DNA from: a bacterium
GTDB lineage: Bacteria; Bacillota_I; Bacilli_A; RFN20; CAG-826
Direction: 5' to 3'
DNA: 9,582 nt
NCBI GenBank assembly: GCA_004561785.1
Contig: SFUB01000049.1
Coordinates: 1 to 9,582 of the forward strand
Shown here: positions 7,131 to 9,582 of the stretch, one piece after another
Numbering within the stretch: the first letter of the stretch is position 1
Layout of the letters: each line of letters opens with the position of its first letter
The notes under the pieces: generated by a model
What the model was told of the DNA's origin: nothing
What the model saw: only the letters and a program-made list of their open reading frames with translations
The model's database searches: none
Made by a program: the position numbers and the translations under genes

Positions 7131-8008
7131 CGTTCGCACTCCTTTCTGGCCCTCAGCATGGCCAAAACGATGAGCTCATCCGAATCGATTTCAACCTTCT
7201 CGATGAATTTGGGGTGGAAGGCGGATTTGATTCTTTCCAAATCGCTTTCCGATTCTTCCATGACGAAATTCAGGATCGACCCCACTTTGCGGTAAGAGAT
7301 CAAACGGCAGCAGGAAGAAAGCTCCTTTTCGGTCGGGTTTCGGTCGAAGAAGGCCTGATATTTCACGAAATTCTGGCCTAAGGATTGGGTTTCCGCGTTC
7401 TCGGCCAAATGGCCTTTCGAAAGCATCACAAACCGGTCGGCAAGACGCTCCAAGGTCGCGATGTTGTGGCTGGAGACCAAAACGCATCTCCCGTTCTCTT
7501 TCTCGGAGATGATTTCCCCTTTGATCGCGTCCAAGGCAATTGGGTCGAGGCCGTCGAAGGCTTCATCCATCAAAAGGTATTTCGTCCTCGCCGCAAGGGA
7601 CAAGGCGACGAAGAGCTGCCTCCTCATGCCCTTCGAGAAATCCCCAATCTTGCCTTTTGGAGGCAAAGAGAAATGGGATAGGATGCCGTAGAAACGATCC
7701 ACGTCGAAGTCGTAGAAGCAGGAATAGAAACGGTAGATGGAATCGATGGTGCCCGCCTTGGGGCTATAAGGATAATCGGATAGGAAGAAGATATCTTTCT
7801 TCGCCTCCAATTCCTTTCTGGGCTTACCGTCGATCAAAATCTCGCCCTCGTCTGGATTCAAAACTCCGGCGATGCAGCGGAGCAAAGTAGATTTCCCTGC
7901 GCCGTTTTCCCCAACAAGCCCGGTGATGCCATCGCCTACTTGGAGGGTCAATCGATCCAAAGCAACGGTCTTGCCGAAAGTCTTAGTCACTCTCTTAATC
8001 TCGATCAT
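7127..8008 (-). CDS. ABC transporter ATP-binding protein, YtrB-like
   Basis: Cytoplasmic ATPase of 293 residues that powers the adjacent permease. Walker A is GENGAGKST (33-41), the signature is the FSKGM variant (124-128) rather than LSGGQ, Walker B is YLLMDEAFDGLD (144-155) with Asp148/Glu149, and the H-loop is SSH (His181). The SKGM-type signature and the tail of about 90 residues after the H-loop (200-293) fit the YtrB/BcrA group. At the usual Q-loop position the sequence reads FFLSDYPYS (74-82), with no Gln, a variation also seen in this group. The start ATG 8008 overlaps the last 14 nt of the GntR gene. An AAAGGA lies about 11 nt upstream and AGGA directly abuts the ATG, so the ribosome site is acceptable but not ideally spaced. 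Order regulator-ATPase-permease matches the ytrABC gene order. Confidence 0.93.
   Translation of the reverse strand: MIEIKRVTKTFGKTVALDRLTLQVGDGITGLVGENGAGKSTLLRCIAGVLNPDEGEILIDGKPRKELEAKKDIFFLSDYPYSPKAGTIDSIYRFYSCFYDFDVDRFYGILSHFSLPPKGKIGDFSKGMRRQLFVALSLAARTKYLLMDEAFDGLDPIALDAIKGEIISEKENGRCVLVSSHNIATLERLADRFVMLSKGHLAENAETQSLGQNFVKYQAFFDRNPTEKELSSCCRLISYRKVGSILNFVMEESESDLERIKSAFHPKFIEKVEIDSDELIVLAMLRARKECER
7139..7144 (-). promoter_or_regulatory. Ribosome binding site of the permease gene
   Basis: AAGGAG on the minus strand inside the end of the ATPase gene, 8 nt before ATG 7130. Together with the ATGA stop/start overlap it indicates translational coupling of ATPase and permease and fixes the permease start. 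Confidence 0.8.
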
Positions 8009-8345
8009 TCCTATCGAATTCCTTTCTCGCCGTTTCCAGCGCCCGTCGTATCGTCTCGTAGTCGAAGCCCTGTTCCAAAAGGGAACGCATGACTTTCACA
8101 ACCGGATCGTTAGACCTTTGAGGACCCACGAAATAGCCCTTCTTCTCCACGGCAACCGCGTAGCCGTCTTCGCAGATAAGCTGGAAAGCTTTTGCAACCG
8201 TGTTGGGGTTCACCCTTTCCTGAAGCGCCACCTCCCGGACGGAGGGAAGGCGATCGCCCTCTTGGTATACCCCCGCTTCGATGAGATGCTCATAGCGTAT
8301 CGCCAAATCCTCAAAAACGTTCAATTTTCCTTTGCCGAATCTCAT
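7995..8345 (-). CDS. GntR-family transcriptional regulator, YtrA subfamily
   Basis: A 116-residue one-component regulator. A winged helix-turn-helix spans about residues 10-73, with the GntR hallmarks GDRLPSVREVA (30-40), VNPNTVAKAF (45-54) and the wing AVEKKGYFVG (65-74). There is no large effector domain, only a helical tail of about 40 residues. This short form is typical of the YtrA subfamily, whose members usually repress the ABC transporter operon they head and respond to cell-envelope antibiotics. It is the first gene of the minus-strand operon and overlaps the ATPase gene by 14 nt. The start ATG 8345 matches the usual beginning of the fold. AAGGA lies 9 nt upstream but overlaps the predicted -10 box, so translation may be of a very short-leader mRNA. 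The effector is unknown. Confidence 0.93.
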   Translation of the reverse strand: MRFGKGKLNVFEDLAIRYEHLIEAGVYQEGDRLPSVREVALQERVNPNTVAKAFQLICEDGYAVAVEKKGYFVGPQRSNDPVVKVMRSLLEQGFDYETIRRALETARKEFDRNDRD

Positions 8346-8356
8346 AAGTCCGTTTC

Positions 8357-8385
8357 CTTATAAAGACCAATCTGTATTATGTGAA
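8357..8385 (-). promoter_or_regulatory. Predicted promoter of the gntR-ABC-peptidase operon
   Basis: Minus-strand -35 TTCACA (8380-8385, 5/6 match) and -10 TATAAG (8357-8362, 5/6 match) with the optimal 17-nt spacer. Transcription would start near 8350, only about 5 nt before ATG 8345. One copy of a 10-bp direct repeat lies within the spacer and touches the -35 box, a sensible place for a repressor. Confidence 0.65.
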
Positions 8386-8401
8386 GTAGCGTCTGTATTA
8401 T
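8371..8401 (+). repeat. Direct repeat TCTGTATTAT x2, candidate GntR operator
   Basis: TCTGTATTAT occurs at 8371-8380 and again at 8392-8401, exactly identical, with start points 21 bp apart, which is two DNA turns, so both face the same side of the helix. The first copy lies in the spacer of the gntR promoter. The second abuts the -35 box predicted for the divergent thioesterase gene. Autoregulation by the adjacent GntR protein is the natural reading, although GntR sites are more often inverted repeats. Confidence 0.55.
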
Positions 8402-8429
8402 TTCAAAATTGCCCGTTCAGGCTTAGAAT
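8402..8429 (+). promoter_or_regulatory. Predicted promoter of the thioesterase-hslO unit
   Basis: -35 TTCAAA (8402-8407, 4/6 match) and -10 TAGAAT (8424-8429, 5/6 match) separated by 16 nt. The ATG of the thioesterase begins 8 nt after the -10, at or next to the expected +1, which would give a leaderless mRNA. No Shine-Dalgarno is visible before this ATG, which agrees. Confidence 0.5.
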
Positions 8430-8436
8430 AACGCCC

Positions 8437-9162
8437 ATGTACACCGAAGATTTTCTAATTGATTCTAACTGGGTTGACCCCTTTTTAGATTTGTCCTTGC
8501 CGTCTTTGTTCCGGATTTTGCAAACCGTCGCCACCAATGGGGCGGAAGCGATCGGAGCAGGCAAAGCCGAAACCACCGACAAAGGCTATTTTTGGGTCCT
8601 CACCCGCATGGGGGTGGAAATCAACCGGATGCCAAAGTTCTTAGAGCGAATCAAAGTCCATACTTATCCCGGGGAGCAGCTCGGCTTCTTCTATTTCCGT
8701 CACTTCTATGCGGAAGACGAAAGGGGCGGGATCCTCTTCCGCGTTTCCTCCAGTTGGGCTTTGCTCGAAGAGAAGACCCGCATGGTCGTTATGCGTTCTC
8801 CCTTCCCCTTCCCTTTCCCGAAAGAGAGTCACGAAGGCCAGCTACCTAGGCCGGGGAAACTAAGAACGCCGGAAGAAGGATACGAAGCAAGCACCGAGCG
8901 CCTCATCACCTATTCGATGTGCGACCTGAACGGTCATTTGAATAACACCCGTTACCTAGAGCTCATCGTCGACTGCAAAACCAAAGATTTCTACAAAAAC
9001 CACGTGCCATCCTCAATTCTCATTAACTTTGAAAAGGAAATCATGGAGCAAGAAAAAGTGGATGTGTGCCTCCGTGAAGAGGGCGATGCCTCTTTCTCTG
9101 TGGCAGGGAAAGTCGGAGAGGAAGAACGTTTCTTGGCGAAGCTCTCTTTCCGAAAGAGGTGA
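8437..9162 (+). CDS. Acyl-ACP thioesterase (FatA/FatB-type double hotdog)
   Basis: Hydrolyses acyl-acyl carrier protein to release free fatty acid, cytoplasmic, fatty acid synthesis branch. The 241 residues form two hotdog halves. The first (about 1-120) carries GYFWVLTRMGVEINRMP (50-66) and the HTYPGE and SSSWALLE elements conserved in the family. The second (about 150-241) carries CDLNGHLNNTRYLE (162-175), where Asn165 and His167 are the expected catalytic residues. The halves are joined by a Pro/Phe linker, SPFPFPFPKE (121-130). The length matches bacterial members of this family (PF01643). I chose ATG 8437; an in-frame ATG at 8332 would overlap the gntR start and encode nothing family-like. 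There is no Shine-Dalgarno, and a -10 box ends 7 nt upstream. hslO follows after 3 nt. Acyl-chain preference cannot be predicted. Confidence 0.92.
   Translation: MYTEDFLIDSNWVDPFLDLSLPSLFRILQTVATNGAEAIGAGKAETTDKGYFWVLTRMGVEINRMPKFLERIKVHTYPGEQLGFFYFRHFYAEDERGGILFRVSSSWALLEEKTRMVVMRSPFPFPFPKESHEGQLPRPGKLRTPEEGYEASTERLITYSMCDLNGHLNNTRYLELIVDCKTKDFYKNHVPSSILINFEKEIMEQEKVDVCLREEGDASFSVAGKVGEEERFLAKLSFRKR
9155..9162 (+). promoter_or_regulatory. Ribosome binding site of hslO
   Basis: AGAGGTGA, close to the ideal AGGAGGTGA, precedes ATG 9166 and includes the TGA stop of the thioesterase (9160-9162). The overlap indicates co-transcription and translational coupling of the two genes. Confidence 0.8.
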
Positions 9163-9165
9163 CCT

Positions 9166-9582
9166 ATGTCCGACAAATTGATTAGGGCTTTGGGGGCGAA
9201 CGAAGAGTTCGTCGTCTCCGCCTTGGTAAGCACCAAGATCGTTGAGACGGCCCGAAAATTGCATAACGACTCCCCCGTTTCCATCTCTTTTTTAGGCGAA
9301 TTGCTCACCGCGGGGGCGTTAATAGGCGATACCCTCAAAGGCGAGAAAAGCCTTCTCACTCTAGAGCTGCAAGGAAGCGGGGACCTAAGGAAAGTCACCG
9401 TCACGTGCGATTCCCACGGGAACGTCAAAGGCTTTTCCTCAAACCCCGAGGCGAAAGAAGGCATCGGAAGAGGAGATTTGATCCTGATTAAGGATGAAGG
9501 TCTAAGGACGCCCTACAATTCCGTGACTCCCCTCGTGGAAGGAAATGTGGCTCTCAGTTTGAACCCCTATTACAACCAATCC
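9166..9582 (+). CDS. hslO: Hsp33 redox-regulated chaperone, N-terminal part (3' end cut by window)
   Basis: Cytoplasmic holdase chaperone activated by oxidation and unfolding. The frame runs without a stop for 139 residues to the last base, so it is about half of a roughly 290-residue protein. The Hsp33 N-terminal pattern is clear: MSDKLIRALGANEEFV (1-16), the TKIVETARKLHNDSP segment (24-38), GELLTAGALIGDTLKGEKSL (45-64), GNVKGF (85-90) and, further on, a KDEGLRTPYNSVTPLVEG segment (110-127) before LNPYYNQS (132-139). The zinc-binding redox switch (CxC and CxxC cysteines) is near the C-terminus and lies outside the window, so whether it is intact cannot be judged. Start ATG 9166 follows a strong Shine-Dalgarno and begins 3 nt after the thioesterase stop. 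Confidence 0.95.
   Translation, partial: MSDKLIRALGANEEFVVSALVSTKIVETARKLHNDSPVSISFLGELLTAGALIGDTLKGEKSLLTLELQGSGDLRKVTVTCDSHGNVKGFSSNPEAKEGIGRGDLILIKDEGLRTPYNSVTPLVEGNVALSLNPYYNQS

Noticed and set aside
8332..8436. Upstream in-frame start extending the thioesterase by 35 residues.
   Set aside because: It would overlap the start of gntR and run through both promoters, and the added residues do not resemble the family.
8811..8822. Pyrimidine-rich tandem CCCTTC-like tract in the thioesterase gene.
   Set aside because: It encodes the Pro/Phe linker between the two hotdog halves in frame, so coding explains it.
1..9582. TGA reassigned to tryptophan, as in mycoplasmas.
   Set aside because: TGA ends the ATPase, S41 peptidase and thioesterase genes exactly where the next gene or ribosome site begins, and Trp is encoded by TGG.

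Overview
The window looks like a chromosomal segment from a Bacillota-type bacterium, possibly one of the gut Bacilli or mollicute-related lineages. The pointers are AGGAGG-type ribosome binding sites, a perfect CIRCE heat-shock operator, a YtrA-type GntR regulator with its ABC transporter, PepF, Hsp33, and a ClpB without its N-terminal domain (a form also known from mycoplasmas). TGA is used as a stop in several genes, so the standard bacterial code applies. Base composition is balanced, GC around or slightly above 50% by eye. I see no phage, insertion sequence, CRISPR array, tRNA or rRNA.

Layout. Positions 1-1563 (+) hold the 3' part of an oligoendopeptidase F gene, which converges on clpB (1614-3734, -) across a symmetric terminator hairpin. 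clpB has a promoter with a perfect CIRCE element (3785-3811). Upstream of it, five minus-strand genes run in series from 8345 down to 3822: a GntR/YtrA-type regulator, an ABC ATPase, a roughly nine-helix membrane permease, an S41-family peptidase predicted to be a lipoprotein, and a small acidic protein of unknown function. Overlaps or short gaps (14-nt overlap, 4-nt ATGA overlap, 43-nt gap, 11-nt gap) suggest one transcript. It diverges from a plus-strand pair: an acyl-ACP thioesterase (8437-9162) and hslO/Hsp33 (9166 to the window end, incomplete), which was found by translating the open 3' end.

How it may work together. The minus-strand cluster resembles the ytrABC type of envelope-stress transporter locus: a self-regulating one-component repressor, an ABC exporter or sensor, and here an added surface protease lipoprotein plus a small acidic partner. 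Both added proteins contain DxDxDG calcium-loop-like motifs. The 91-bp divergent intergenic region carries two copies of TCTGTATTAT exactly 21 bp apart, overlapping or abutting both predicted promoters. They are the best candidate operator for the GntR protein and could couple the transporter operon to the thioesterase-Hsp33 pair. Two proteostasis genes (clpB, hslO) flank this cluster.

The most unusual items are the protease/acidic-protein extension of the ytr-like operon, the direct-repeat operator candidate, the very short or absent leaders predicted for both divergent promoters, and the CIRCE palindrome that also has the form of an intrinsic terminator for the upstream operon. All functional links are inferred from sequence and context.
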